In this document: positions 36,788-45,631 of the stretch, piece after piece | Numbering within the stretch: position 1 is the first letter of the stretch | How the letters are laid out: each line of letters starts with the position of its first letter | Notes under the pieces: generated by a model | What the model saw: only the letters and a program-made list of their open reading frames with translations | Told to the model about the DNA's origin: nothing | Databases searched by the model: none | Translations under genes and position numbers: made by a program | NCBI RefSeq assembly: GCF_020171625.1 | Contig: NZ_JAIUZY010000009.1 | Location: 124,001-188,000, forward strand | DNA length: 64,000 nucleotides | Origin: Salipiger bermudensis | GTDB lineage: Bacteria > Pseudomonadota > Alphaproteobacteria > Rhodobacterales > Rhodobacteraceae | Reading direction: 5' to 3'

Positions 36788-36873
36788 GTCGTCCTCCGTC
36801 GGAACGTTGTCTCTACATCGGGCGGCCCGTCAGGGACGCGACCGCCCGCGCGTAAGGATTATCGTTCCGTCGA

Positions 36874-37098
36874 TTAGACGGCGAACATCAGCAGCAGAGC
36901 AACGAGGAAGGAGAAGATGCCCAGTGCTTCGGCGAACGCGATGCCGATGAACAGGGTCGCGGTCTGCGACGCGGCAGCCGAGGGGTTGCGCAGCGCGCCG
37001 GCGAGGAAGTTCGCGGCGACGTTGCCCACACCAAGTGCGGCGAGACCGGTGCCGAGACCTGCGAGACCTGCGCCGATGTGTGCGAGTTGACCTTCCAT
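36874..37098 (-). CDS. atpE: ATP synthase FO subunit c
   Basis: This 74-residue hairpin proteolipid forms the c-ring. Helix 1 contains [18 protein letters not shown], the polar loop is RNPSA, and helix 2 has the proton-carrying Glu in [19 protein letters not shown]. It carries glutamate as in other alphaproteobacteria, and no sodium-binding signature was noticed. Strong ribosome-binding site AAGGAG. Confidence 0.96.
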   Translation of the reverse strand: MEGQLAHIGAGLAGLGTGLAALGVGNVAANFLAGALRNPSAAASQTATLFIGIAFAEALGIFSFLVALLLMFAV

Positions 37099-37177
37099 GG
37101 TGGTATCTCCTTACGTGTGGAAGTGATCGATAGGGGTGTTCTTCGGGGTAGAGCGGGGCGTGCGCCCCGCCGCTACG

Positions 37178-37972
37178 TCAGTGGTGCGGATGCAGTGCGT
37201 CCTTGAGGTAGACGCAGGTGAGGATCGTGAAGACGTAGGCCTGGATGAAGGCCACGAGGACCTCGAGCCCGTAGATCGCGGTGATCGCCACGATGGTCAG
37301 CGGCGAGATCGCGGCGACGGCAGCGAAGCCTGCGAACACCTTGAGAACCGCGTGGCCTGCCATGACGTTGCCGGCAAGACGAATGGAGTGGCTCACCGGG
37401 CGCACGAAGTACGAGATGATCTCGATGATCGCGAGGACCGGGCGCAGCGCCAGCGGCGCCGACGACACCCAGAACAGGCTCAGGAAGGAGGCGCCGTTCT
37501 TGACGAAGCCGAGCACGGTCACGCCGATGAAGACGCAGAGCGCGAGAACCACGGTCACCGCGAAGTGCGAGGTGGTGGTGAAGCTCATCGGGATCAGGCC
37601 GAGGAAGTTGGCGATCACAATGAACATGAACAGCGTCATGATGTAGGGGAAGTAGACGAGGCCGTCCTTGCCGGTCACGTCTTCGACCATCTTGTAGATG
37701 AAGCCATAGGCGAGCTCGGCGACCGACTGGCTGCGCGAGGGGATCACCGCGCGGCGCGAGGTGCCAAGCACCATCAGAGCGACGATCGCGAGGATCGCGA
37801 TGAGCATCCACAGGGTGACGTTGGTGATGGTGAACATGCCGACCGCGCCATCGCCGAACAGCGGCTTGACGATGAACTGGTCCATCGGGTGGAAGACGAG
37901 ACCACCCGTTTCGGCGGCGTTCTCTGCGCCGTGTCCGGCCATCTCAGCACCGTGCGTTGCTTCAGTCGCCAT
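37178..37972 (-). CDS. atpB: ATP synthase FO subunit a
   Basis: This 264-residue proton-channel subunit has about six hydrophobic segments. The essential Arg lies in [14 protein letters not shown] and the channel residues in the C-terminal [23 protein letters not shown]. The N-terminal 25 residues are rich in Ala, Glu and His and precede the first conserved HPMDQF. Its start overlaps the end of atpI by 11 nt. Confidence 0.96.
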   Translation of the reverse strand: MATEATHGAEMAGHGAENAAETGGLVFHPMDQFIVKPLFGDGAVGMFTITNVTLWMLIAILAIVALMVLGTSRRAVIPSRSQSVAELAYGFIYKMVEDVTGKDGLVYFPYIMTLFMFIVIANFLGLIPMSFTTTSHFAVTVVLALCVFIGVTVLGFVKNGASFLSLFWVSSAPLALRPVLAIIEIISYFVRPVSHSIRLAGNVMAGHAVLKVFAGFAAVAAISPLTIVAITAIYGLEVLVAFIQAYVFTILTCVYLKDALHPHH

Positions 37973-38309
37973 TGCGATCCCTCTTCTCGTCTTCTCCGGC
38001 CTGCCTGGCCAGTTGCGCCTGCTGGATTTCGGCGGCGCTGCGCAGCATCACCCGGATACCCGCCACGATCCCCAGCAATGTGAACAGCACCATGAGGAAC
38101 GGGGTTGTGCCGAGCAGCACGTCGAGCCCGTATCCGATGCCAAAGCCGATCCCGAGACCGGCAACCATCTCCGTGACCATCCGCCAGGCGAGCTGCGCCT
38201 GGGAATGGTGTTCCTCCTGATGGACCTTATCGCTTGCCCGGGCGGCCTTGGCCGCCGCGATCTTCGCCTCCAGCGCATCGAGTTGCTGCTTCGGATCGGG
38301 GTCGCTCAC
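37962..38309 (-). CDS. atpI: ATP synthase assembly/I subunit (AtpI/AtpZ-like)
   Basis: This 115-residue protein has two membrane helices (about 50-68, [17 protein letters not shown], and 70-90, [19 protein letters not shown]) between charged tails. It is the small first gene of FO operons that helps c-ring assembly and possibly magnesium entry. It begins the atpI-B-E-b'-b operon. The 249-bp region upstream, shared with a divergent ArsR gene, should contain the operon promoter. Confidence 0.9.
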   Translation of the reverse strand: MSDPDPKQQLDALEAKIAAAKAARASDKVHQEEHHSQAQLAWRMVTEMVAGLGIGFGIGYGLDVLLGTTPFLMVLFTLLGIVAGIRVMLRSAAEIQQAQLARQAGEDEKRDRNGD

Positions 38310-38558
38310 GGTTTATCCCAAAAGGAGTTTCGCGATGTTGCTATGCGGCGGGGCGCCCCGAGTCAAGAACTGGTGAACGGAAGCTGGGTCTCGGGTAAGT
38401 GCCTGATATATCGCCTATTTTATTTCAAGACCCGCGCTGGCGCGACCGCCTTACCGCCAAGTTAGCGCCAGCACCGGCGCATATCCTTATTCAACTGCGC
38501 GGTTGAGCATAGCCCGGAGCGGCTTGACGCCGCCGCCGCCGGCACCGCTTATGGCGCC

Positions 38559-38918
38559 ATGACCGACACGCTTTCCGCCGTCTTCGCAGCCCTCGCCGAT
38601 CCCACCCGCCGCCGCATCCTCGCGATGCTGCTCGAGGATGACATGGCGGTGACCGACGTGGCCGAGCCCTTCGAGATGTCCCTCGCGGCGGTCTCCAAGC
38701 ATCTTGCCCTTCTCGCCGCGGCTGGCCTGATCAGTCAGGAAAAGCGCGGTCGGGTGAAGTGGTGCAAACTCGAGCCGGACGCGCTGCGCGAGGCCTCGGT
38801 CTGGATGGTGGGCTTCGGGCTTGTCGAGCCGGTCAACCTCGACGCGTTCGAGCGTTTCCTCGCCGAGGAACTGGGGACCGGTCACGCGACCGAGGGCGAG
38901 AGCGTCACTCGTCCTTGA
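38559..38918 (+). CDS. ArsR-family winged-helix regulator
   Basis: This 119-residue winged-helix protein has the core FAALADPTRRRILAMLLEDDMAVTDVAEPFEMSLAAVSKHLALLAAAGLI. It lacks the metal-binding ELCVCDL motif of arsenic and metal sensors, so it belongs to the broad non-metal ArsR branch. The target is unknown. It is divergent from the FO operon, and its 3' end overlaps the end of the convergent EamA gene by 14 nt. Confidence 0.88.
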   Translation: MTDTLSAVFAALADPTRRRILAMLLEDDMAVTDVAEPFEMSLAAVSKHLALLAAAGLISQEKRGRVKWCKLEPDALREASVWMVGFGLVEPVNLDAFERFLAEELGTGHATEGESVTRP

Positions 38919-39783
38919 GAAGCAGCAACAGCGCCACCACGGTCAGACCCACGCCAACGAGGATCATTGCCGGCGGCACCCCCTGCCCCAGCGCCAGCGT
39001 CCAGAGGATGACCCAGGACGGTGTGAGGTAGGTGTAGGCCATGACCTTGGCCGAGGGCAGGCGCAGGGCCGCGAACTGCAGGAGCACGAAGGTCGCCGCG
39101 GTTGCGGCCACGGCGGTGTAGGCGATGGTGATCCAGACGATCGGCGGCAGCGCCGCCCAGTCCGTCGCTATCAGGGCCGGCCAGCCCCAGATCAGCAGCA
39201 GCACCATACCCGCGAGGTTGGTCCAGAGCGTGAAGACCAGCGCTGGCTCGCCACGATTGAGCTTGCGCACCATCGGCGCATAGATAGCGTGCGCGGCACA
39301 GCCGACGAAGTAGACCGCCTCGCCGCGCCCGACACCGAACCGCAGCGCCTCCTGAAGGCTGCCGTCGAAGATCACCCAGAGCGCTCCGACGGCGCCCACC
39401 GCGAGGGCAAGCGCCATGCGCCTGGTCATACGCTGCCGCATCAGCAGCCAGCCAAAGCCCGCCGCCATCACCGGCGTCAGGGTAAAGACCGCCGACATGC
39501 TCACCGGGGCGGCGGTCTTCAGGCCCTCGAACATCAGCACGAAATACCCGATCATCAGTCCGCCAAGCACGAGGTAGCGCCATGGCGCCTCGAGCGACGC
39601 CCGCGTCACCTTTCCGCTCGCCGCCGCCACGCCCGACAGGATCAGCCCCGCCAGCACGAAGCGCACCGCGTTCAGCGCCGTCGGCGCGATATGCGGCGCG
39701 GCGAGCGATCCAATGGCGAAGGAGCCCGCGACGAGCGCCGAAAAGCTCAGCATCGCGAGGTGGCCCTGACTTGCGGGGCTCAC
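38905..39783 (-). CDS. DMT-superfamily (EamA) transporter
   Basis: This 292-residue inner-membrane permease has ten predicted helices in two EamA repeats (about 1-140 and 150-290). These proteins often export amino acids or small metabolites, and the substrate here is unknown. The start is a GTG at 39783 that overlaps the stop of the LysR gene (GTGA). The two are co-transcribed, and the regulator probably controls the exporter. Confidence 0.88.
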   Translation of the reverse strand: MSPASQGHLAMLSFSALVAGSFAIGSLAAPHIAPTALNAVRFVLAGLILSGVAAASGKVTRASLEAPWRYLVLGGLMIGYFVLMFEGLKTAAPVSMSAVFTLTPVMAAGFGWLLMRQRMTRRMALALAVGAVGALWVIFDGSLQEALRFGVGRGEAVYFVGCAAHAIYAPMVRKLNRGEPALVFTLWTNLAGMVLLLIWGWPALIATDWAALPPIVWITIAYTAVAATAATFVLLQFAALRLPSAKVMAYTYLTPSWVILWTLALGQGVPPAMILVGVGLTVVALLLLLKDE

Positions 39784-40661
39784 GTCCGGCCCCGCTCCGT
39801 CGCGTAATCCTTGAGGTGTTTCAGGAAGGCCTGAACCTTGGGCGTGCGGTGCAGGTCGACATGGGTCACCAGCCAGAGCGGCGAGGACCAGTCTTCCTGC
39901 GCGGGCAGGATCTGCACCAGATCCGGATCGGCGCGCCCCTCCTGCTCGGACATGAAGCCAAGCCCGGCGCCGGCGCGCACCGCCTCCTGCTGCACGCGGC
40001 CATCCTCGGCGCGGAACACCACGCGCTCGAACGGCACGGTCTTCTTCATCCAGATGGCGTAGGGCGCGCGGGAATCGGGATCGTCATAGCCGACGAAATC
40101 ATGGGTCTGCAGCGCCTCGACGCTGTCGGGCTTGCCGTGCCGCTCGATGTAGCTGCGCGACCCGAAGAGGGCCACCGCCTGCCGCGCGAAGGGCTGCACC
40201 ACGTTGTCCGGCTCCTGCGGCGCCGATCCGGCCCGCAGCGCCACATGCGCCTCGCCATATTCGAGGCGGAACAGCCGAGTGCCGGTCAGGTAGCGCACCA
40301 CGATCTCGGGATGCGCCTCGCGGAACGATTGCAGCGCGCCGACCATCAGCGGCGAGAAATTGATCAGGGAGGTGACGAGAAGTTCGCCCGAGACCCCCTC
40401 GCCCTGCCCCTTGATGCGGCCGGCGAGCTGCTGGAACTGGTCATCGGTGGCCTGCGCCACCCTTGCAAGATCCTGCCCGGCTTCGGTGGGGGTGTAGCCG
40501 CGGGCGTGGCGCTGAAAGAGCTTCACGCCCATGCGCGCCTCGAGCGCATCGATATGCCGGATCACCGTGGCGTGGTGCACGCCGAGAACCTCGGCCGCGC
40601 CGCTGACGGTTCCCAGTCGCGCCACCTGGTAGGCGGTGCGGATCTCATCCCAGTTGGTCAT
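39780..40661 (-). CDS. LysR-family transcriptional regulator
   Basis: This 293-residue regulator has an N-terminal winged helix (about 1-62, with AYQVARLGTVSGAAEVLGVHHATVIRHIDALEARMG) and a C-terminal effector-binding domain. It is followed by an EamA exporter with overlapping stop and start codons. Unlike most LysR genes it is in the same operon as its likely target rather than divergent from it. Confidence 0.9.
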   Translation of the reverse strand: MTNWDEIRTAYQVARLGTVSGAAEVLGVHHATVIRHIDALEARMGVKLFQRHARGYTPTEAGQDLARVAQATDDQFQQLAGRIKGQGEGVSGELLVTSLINFSPLMVGALQSFREAHPEIVVRYLTGTRLFRLEYGEAHVALRAGSAPQEPDNVVQPFARQAVALFGSRSYIERHGKPDSVEALQTHDFVGYDDPDSRAPYAIWMKKTVPFERVVFRAEDGRVQQEAVRAGAGLGFMSEQEGRADPDLVQILPAQEDWSSPLWLVTHVDLHRTPKVQAFLKHLKDYATERGRT

Positions 40662-40813
40662 TCAAAGTCCACGCTTCGGATCACACTCTCCCCGGTATGG
40701 TACGAACCGCGACCGCGTTGCAAGCGCGCGTCATGAAAAGCGAATTTCGAAGCACGATGGCAGAGGACCGGAGAGACCTACGGTGCATCCCAGATCAGCG
40801 ATGCACGACAAAA

Positions 40814-40842
40814 AAATGCGCCCTCGCAAGCGGGGCGCATTT
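40814..40842 (-). terminator. Rho-independent terminator (bidirectional shape)
   Basis: The 10-bp perfect stem AAATGCGCCC/GGGCGCATTT has a 9-nt loop. A run of T follows on the minus strand, and TTCTTTTT on the plus strand. On the minus strand it ends the small secreted protein gene at 40894. Confidence 0.85.
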
Positions 40843-40893
40843 CTTTTTCGTATCGGCGAGGCCTGAAAGACCCCGGCCCGATCAGCAATAAGC

Positions 40894-41130
40894 TCAGTCG
40901 CTCGACGAGCTGCTGGACGAGCCGTCCGAGGACGCCGCGATCAGCGCGATCAGGGCAGCGCCACCGACGACGGCAGCAACGGTGCCGGCGTTTGCCGACG
41001 AACCGGCCGGTGCGGCCAGCGCGTAGGGATCGTCTTCCACGACGACTGCGGTCGGGCCAGCTGCGTATGCTGCGGAGGAAGCAACCATGCCGAGGAGGGC
41101 GGCGGAGGTCATAAGGGACTTAAGTTTCAT
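40894..41130 (-). CDS. Small secreted Ala/Ser-rich protein, unknown function
   Basis: This 78-residue protein has a signal peptide (about 1-23, cleavage after AYA). A short acidic segment is followed by a glycine/alanine hydrophobic stretch (about 49-66, VAAVVGGAALIALIAA) and a tail of DGSSSSSSSD. Similar tiny proteins are common in Rhodobacteraceae but have no known role. Codon use is normal. It is transcribed alone, with its own terminator. Confidence 0.7.
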   Translation of the reverse strand: MKLKSLMTSAALLGMVASSAAYAAGPTAVVVEDDPYALAAPAGSSANAGTVAAVVGGAALIALIAASSDGSSSSSSSD

Positions 41131-41604
41131 TCTTCACCTCAATAATGAGCGTTTCTCGTACGTTCCTTAGCGGCAAAAAGCCGAATCAACCAGCTTGAAT
41201 TCTCGCACCGGCAGCATTCCGCGCTCAAAATAACCACGTGTGCTATTTTTGCGCAGTTTGCCTTGTCCGACGCCCAACCTCGAAGCAGTGTCCGCGTGCC
41301 AGTGCCGCCGCACCCCAAACTAGAACGTCAGCCGCATCGCGACAACCGCCGGGTTCGACAATTGCCGCATGTGCACACACGCCCGCACCGCCTCTAAAGC
41401 TTGACTCGCAGGCCCGCACGCCGTATCCGCGGGGCGACTCCGGAAGCCGTATAGCGCCTCCGGTCCCTTGGGGTCTGCCCGGGATCGCCCTCCGTCAGCG
41501 CGTTGCGCCCACGGGGGCCATTCTGCATTGCCCCGATGACTCATCGCGCCGCCACCCCTATCTCGGGAGGGCACAAGGACAACAGACGGGAGGCCAGCGG
41601 CCCC
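41131..41604. other. 474-bp intergenic region upstream of ffh
   Basis: No credible gene is seen. The first 120 bp (41131-41250) are AT-rich and should hold the promoter of the minus-strand small protein. A promoter-like pair for ffh lies at 41401-41429. I looked for a 4.5S RNA signature and did not recognise one. Confidence 0.6.
41401..41429 (+). promoter_or_regulatory. Candidate ffh promoter
   Basis: TTGACT and TATCCG are separated by 17 nt, about 175 nt upstream of the ffh start. The -35 is near consensus. Confidence 0.4.
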
Positions 41605-43113
41605 ATGTTCGAGAATCTATCAGAGCGCCTTGGCGGCGTCTTCGACCGGCTGACGAAACAGGGCGCGCTGTCCGAGGACGACGTCCGCACCGCGCTGCGC
41701 GAAGTGCGCGTCGCCCTGCTCGAGGCCGACGTCTCGCTGCCGGTGGCGCGGCAGTTCATCAAGGCGGTCGAGAAGAAGGCCACCGGCGCCGCGGTCACCA
41801 AGTCGGTCACGCCGGGCCAGCAGGTCGTCAAGATCGTCCATGACGAGCTGATCGCCGTGCTCGCCGGCGAAGGCGAGCCGGGCACGCTGCGCGTCGACAG
41901 CCCGCCCGCCCCGATCCTGATGGTCGGCCTGCAGGGCGGCGGCAAGACCACCACAACCGCCAAGCTCGCCCGGCGTCTCAAGGAGCGCGACGGCAAGAAG
42001 GTCCTGATGGCCTCGCTCGACGTCAACCGCCCCGCCGCCATGGAACAGCTCGCCATCCTCGGCACCCAGATCGGCGTCGACACGCTGCCGATCGTCAAGG
42101 GCGAGGACCCGGTCGCCATCGCCAAGCGCGCCAAGACCCAAGCGGGCCTCGGCGGCTATGACGTCTACATGCTCGACACCGCCGGTCGCCTGTCGATCGA
42201 CGAGGAGCTGATGGCGCAGGTCGAGGCGGTGCGCGACGTCGCCAACCCGCGCGAGACGCTGCTGGTGGTCGACGGCCTCACCGGTCAGGACGCCGTGCAC
42301 ACCGCCGAGAACTTCGACACCCGCATCGGCATCACCGGCGTGGTGCTGACCCGGATGGACGGCGATGGCCGCGGCGGCGCGGCGCTGTCGATGCGCGCGG
42401 TGACCGGCAAGCCGATCAAGTTCGTCGGCCTCGGCGAGAAGATGGACGCGCTCGAGACCTTCGAGCCGGACCGTGTCGCGGGCCGCATCCTCGGCATGGG
42501 CGACATCGTCGCGCTGGTCGAGAAGGCGCAGCAGACGCTCGAGGCCGAGCAGGCCGAGCGCATGATGAAGCGCTTCTCCAAGGGTCAGTTCAACATGAAC
42601 GACCTGAAGATGCAGCTCGAGCAGATGATCAAGATGGGCGGCATGGAAGGCATGATGCAGATGCTGCCCGGTGCCGCCAAGATGGCCAAGCAGATGGACG
42701 GTGCGGGGATCGACGACAAGATCCTCAAGCAGCAGATCGCCCTCATCAACTCCATGACCAAGAAAGAGCGCGCCAACCCGCAGCTTCTGCAGGCCTCGCG
42801 CAAGAAGCGCATCGCCAAGGGCGCGGGCATGGAAGTGTCGGATCTCAACAAGCTGCTCAAGATGCAGCGTCAGATGTCCGACATGATGAAGAAGATGGGC
42901 AAGATGGGCAAAGGCGGCATGCTGAAACAGGCCATGAAGGGCATGTTCGGCAAAGGCGGAATGCCCGAGGGCATGGACCCCAACCAGATGGACCCCAAGG
43001 CGCTGGAACAGGCGGCCAAGGCGATGGGCGGCCGGATGCCCGGCGGCCTGCCCGGCATGGGCGGCGCCGGCGGCCTGCCCCCCGGCCTGAGCGGCATGGG
43101 CAAGAAGAAGTAG
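41605..43113 (+). CDS. ffh: Signal recognition particle GTPase
   Basis: This 502-residue SRP54 homologue targets nascent membrane proteins to FtsY and SecYEG. The N domain spans about residues 1-90. The G domain has P-loop GLQGGGKTT (108-116), DTAGRLS and TRMDGDGRGG. The Met-rich M domain (about 300-435) binds 4.5S RNA and signal sequences. A Gly/Met/Pro-rich tail ends with GMGKKK. The ATG at 41605 follows GGGAGG and matches the family start FENLSERL; an in-frame ATG at 41503 was rejected. Confidence 0.97.
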   Translation: MFENLSERLGGVFDRLTKQGALSEDDVRTALREVRVALLEADVSLPVARQFIKAVEKKATGAAVTKSVTPGQQVVKIVHDELIAVLAGEGEPGTLRVDSPPAPILMVGLQGGGKTTTTAKLARRLKERDGKKVLMASLDVNRPAAMEQLAILGTQIGVDTLPIVKGEDPVAIAKRAKTQAGLGGYDVYMLDTAGRLSIDEELMAQVEAVRDVANPRETLLVVDGLTGQDAVHTAENFDTRIGITGVVLTRMDGDGRGGAALSMRAVTGKPIKFVGLGEKMDALETFEPDRVAGRILGMGDIVALVEKAQQTLEAEQAERMMKRFSKGQFNMNDLKMQLEQMIKMGGMEGMMQMLPGAAKMAKQMDGAGIDDKILKQQIALINSMTKKERANPQLLQASRKKRIAKGAGMEVSDLNKLLKMQRQMSDMMKKMGKMGKGGMLKQAMKGMFGKGGMPEGMDPNQMDPKALEQAAKAMGGRMPGGLPGMGGAGGLPPGLSGMGKKK

Positions 43114-43117
43114 CCCC

Positions 43118-43651
43118 GTGCCCGCCCCCGCCCTCCATACCCCGCGGCTGACCCTGCGAGGCCACGTGATGGCCGATCTCGAGGCGCTTTGCGACCTGTT
43201 CGAGACCGACCGCGCGTGCTTCATGGGTGGCCCGCTTCCGCGCAAGCAGGCGTGGCGCCTGTTCGCGTCCGAGGTGGGCATGTGGGATCTGCGGGGCTTC
43301 GGCCACTGGGGCATCGAAACCAAGGACGGCACGTTCGTCGGTCAGGTCGGCCTGTCGCAGCCGCCGCATTTCCCCGAGACCGAAATCGGCTGGACCCTTC
43401 TCGAGGGCGCCGAGGGCAAGGGCTATGCCGCCGAGGCGGCACAGGCGGCACTGCACTGGGCGTGGGAGAACGGCTTCGAGACGCTCGTCTCCTACATCAC
43501 CCCGGGCAACGACCGCTCCGTCGCGCTGGCCGAGCGTCTTGGCGCCACGCCGGACGCGACCGCGCCACGGCCCGACGGGGAGAGCGCGTCCGAGACGCTG
43601 GTCTACCGTCACCGCGCCGATGCGGATGGCAGCCCGGAGGCCTACGCATGA
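43118..43651 (+). CDS. GNAT acetyltransferase, RimJ-like (first of three tandem paralogues)
   Basis: This 177-residue acetyltransferase of the RimJ/RimL-like branch has typical blocks LHTPRLTLRG, MWDLRGFGHWGIE, EIGWTLLEGAEGKGYAAEAAQAAL (acetyl-CoA loop) and NDRSVALAERLGATPD. The start is a GTG 4 nt after the ffh stop, so it is co-transcribed with ffh. Its stop overlaps the next start (ATGA). Confidence 0.88.
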   Translation: MPAPALHTPRLTLRGHVMADLEALCDLFETDRACFMGGPLPRKQAWRLFASEVGMWDLRGFGHWGIETKDGTFVGQVGLSQPPHFPETEIGWTLLEGAEGKGYAAEAAQAALHWAWENGFETLVSYITPGNDRSVALAERLGATPDATAPRPDGESASETLVYRHRADADGSPEAYA

Positions 43652-44178
43652 TCGTGCCCAACGCCCCCCGCCTCGAGACCGAGCGCCTGATCCTGCGCGG
43701 CCCGGAGCCCTCCGATGCCGAGCCGATGATCGCCTTCCTGCTCGACCGCGAACGCGCCGACGGTTTCGGCGGCTACGACCATCGCGGCGACGCGTGGCGC
43801 TGGTTCGCGCTCAATATCGGCCACTGGCAACTGCGCGGCTACGGCTACTTCACCATCGAGCTGAAAGAGACCGGCACCCCCGCCGGCATCTCCGGCATCT
43901 GGAACCCCGAGGGCTGGCCCGAGCCGGAAATCGGCTGGGTGGTCTTCGAGGGCTTCGAGGGCCGCGGCATCGCCCGCGAGGCCGCCGAACGCGTGCGCCG
44001 TTACGCCTACGAGGATCTCGGCCTGACCACGCTGACCTCGAACATCGTGCCGGGCAACACCCGCTCGGTGGCACTGGCCGAGCGCATGGGCGCCACCTAC
44101 GAGCGCACCTACATGAACTACAGCATGGGCGAGGACATGCTCTATCGCCATCCCGGCCCCGATGAGGTGCTGGGATGA
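43648..44178 (+). CDS. GNAT acetyltransferase, RimJ-like (second paralogue)
   Basis: This 176-residue acetyltransferase closely resembles its two neighbours: RLETERLILRGPE, IGHWQLRGYGYFTIE, EIGWVVFEGFEGRGIAREAAE and NTRSVALAERMGATYE occur in equivalent places. It is overlapped by ATGA junctions on both sides, so all three are translated as a unit. Protein or small-molecule substrate is unknown. Confidence 0.88.
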   Translation: MIVPNAPRLETERLILRGPEPSDAEPMIAFLLDRERADGFGGYDHRGDAWRWFALNIGHWQLRGYGYFTIELKETGTPAGISGIWNPEGWPEPEIGWVVFEGFEGRGIAREAAERVRRYAYEDLGLTTLTSNIVPGNTRSVALAERMGATYERTYMNYSMGEDMLYRHPGPDEVLG

Positions 44179-44777
44179 GTGTCGACGTGCCCGTGCTCGA
44201 AACCGACCGCCTCGTGCTGCGCGCGCCCGAGCCGCAGGACTACCCGGATTTCAAGGCGACCTTCGCCTCGTATCGCTCGCGCTTCATGGGCGGGCCGCTC
44301 AACGCGTACGAGGCATGGATGCTCTACGCCGCCGAGATCGGCCACTGGGAGATCCGCGGCTACGGCATGTGGATGGTGCACCAGCGCGACACCGGCGAGA
44401 CCGTCGGCATGGCAGGCGGCTGGTGCCCGGCCAAATGGCCCGAGCGCGAGATCGCGTGGATCATCTGGCCCGACAAGGCCGGCAAGGGCTTTGCGCTCGA
44501 GGCCACCCACCGCGTGCGCGCGCATTTCTACGAGGACAAGGGCTGGGAGACCGCGGTCAGCTATATCGACCCCAAGAACCTCGACTCGATCCGCCTCGCG
44601 GAACGGCTTGGTGCGACGAAGGACGCCGAGGCGCCCTCGATCGACGGCTCGGACGCGGTCTATCGTCATCCCGCCCCGGCGGCGCTGCGCGGCACGCAGC
44701 TCGCCCACGGCATCGACATGGAAATCGCGAATTTCCAGGATCCCCTGTTCAAACCGAAAGGCTGGGCCATTGACTGA
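44175..44777 (+). CDS. GNAT acetyltransferase, RimJ-like (third paralogue)
   Basis: This 200-residue acetyltransferase is the third of the tandem set. Features are VLETDRLVLRAPE, IGHWEIRGYGMWMV, IAWIIWPDKAGKGFALEATHRV and LDSIRLAERLGAT. It has a longer C-terminal extension than the others (about 25 residues, RGTQLAHGIDMEIANFQDP). Its last codons overlap the probable TTG start of the chorismate mutase gene by 8 nt. Confidence 0.88.
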   Translation: MSVDVPVLETDRLVLRAPEPQDYPDFKATFASYRSRFMGGPLNAYEAWMLYAAEIGHWEIRGYGMWMVHQRDTGETVGMAGGWCPAKWPEREIAWIIWPDKAGKGFALEATHRVRAHFYEDKGWETAVSYIDPKNLDSIRLAERLGATKDAEAPSIDGSDAVYRHPAPAALRGTQLAHGIDMEIANFQDPLFKPKGWAID

Positions 44778-45075
44778 GACCCATGATCCGGTGGCACGCG
44801 CTTCAGCGCTGCTCAAGGAACACCGCGAAAGCATCGACCGGCTGGATGCGATCCTCGTCTTCACGCTGGCCGAGCGGTTCAAGCACACCCAGGCCGTGGG
44901 CGTCCTCAAGGCGCAACACGACCTGCCCCCTTCCGACCCCGCGCGAGAAGAAAAGCAGATCGCGCGGCTGCAGGATCTTGCGGAGACGGCGGACCTCGAC
45001 CCCGACTTCGCCAAGAAATTCCTGAATTTCGTCATTCAGGAAGTCATCAAGCACCACGAACAACACCAATCGTAA
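44770..45075 (+). CDS. Chorismate mutase (AroQ class)
   Basis: This 101-residue all-helical chorismate mutase converts chorismate to prephenate for Phe and Tyr synthesis. Active-site pattern: SIDRLDAILVFTLAERFKHTQAVG (helix 1 Arg and Lys region), KAQHDLPPSDPAREEKQ, and FLNFVIQEVIKHHE. No ATG fits. The TTG at 44770 is chosen, overlapping the GNAT gene by 8 nt, with GAAAGG upstream; GTG at 44791 is the alternative. It sits between the GNAT cluster and rpsP. Confidence 0.85.
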   Translation: MTETHDPVARASALLKEHRESIDRLDAILVFTLAERFKHTQAVGVLKAQHDLPPSDPAREEKQIARLQDLAETADLDPDFAKKFLNFVIQEVIKHHEQHQS

Positions 45076-45125
45076 GGCCGGCCCAACCGGCACGACTCAA
45101 CGCCATTTGATAAGGAGAAACTGAA

Positions 45126-45500
45126 ATGGCCATCAAGATTCGTCTCGCCCGCGGCGGCTCCAAGAAGCGCCCCCACTACGCCATCGTGGCATCCGACTCG
45201 CGCATGCCGCGCGACGGCCGCTTCGTGGAGAAGCTCGGCACCTACAACCCGCTGCTCGCCAAGGATGACGAGCGCCGCGTGGTGATGGACATCGAGCGCG
45301 TGCAGTACTGGCTCGGCCAGGGCGCCCAGCCCACCGACCGCGTTGCGCGCTTCCTCGAGTCCGCCGGCGTGACCGAGAAGAAGACCCGCAACAACCCCAA
45401 CAAAGCCAAGCCGGGCAAGGCCGCTCAGGAGCGCGCCGAAGCGCGCGCTGCCAAGGCCGCCGAAGCTGCCGAGGCATCCGAAGAGGCCTCCGCCGAGTAA
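45126..45500 (+). CDS. rpsP: 30S ribosomal protein S16
   Basis: This 124-residue S16 opens with [33 protein letters not shown]. An Ala/Glu-rich C-terminal extension (about 85-124, helical, [14 protein letters not shown]) is common in alphaproteobacteria. A strong ribosome-binding site AAGGAGA precedes the ATG. It is followed by a strong terminator, so rimM must have a separate promoter or depend on read-through. Confidence 0.98.
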   Translation: MAIKIRLARGGSKKRPHYAIVASDSRMPRDGRFVEKLGTYNPLLAKDDERRVVMDIERVQYWLGQGAQPTDRVARFLESAGVTEKKTRNNPNKAKPGKAAQERAEARAAKAAEAAEASEEASAE

Positions 45501-45525
45501 TTTCGGCGGCCTTTCGGCAACACAG

Positions 45526-45558
45526 GCGCAGCGGGGCACCCCCCGCTGCGCTTTTTTT
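45526..45558 (+). terminator. Rho-independent terminator after rpsP
   Basis: The perfect 11-bp stem GCGCAGCGGGG/CCCCGCTGCGC has a CACC loop and is followed by seven T. Confidence 0.95.
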
Positions 45559-45631
45559 GTTTTCCCGCAGTAGGAAAGAGACTCAAAGGCGCTACACTAC
45601 GAATCGCATCGCCCCAGACAGGAGCCGCCCG

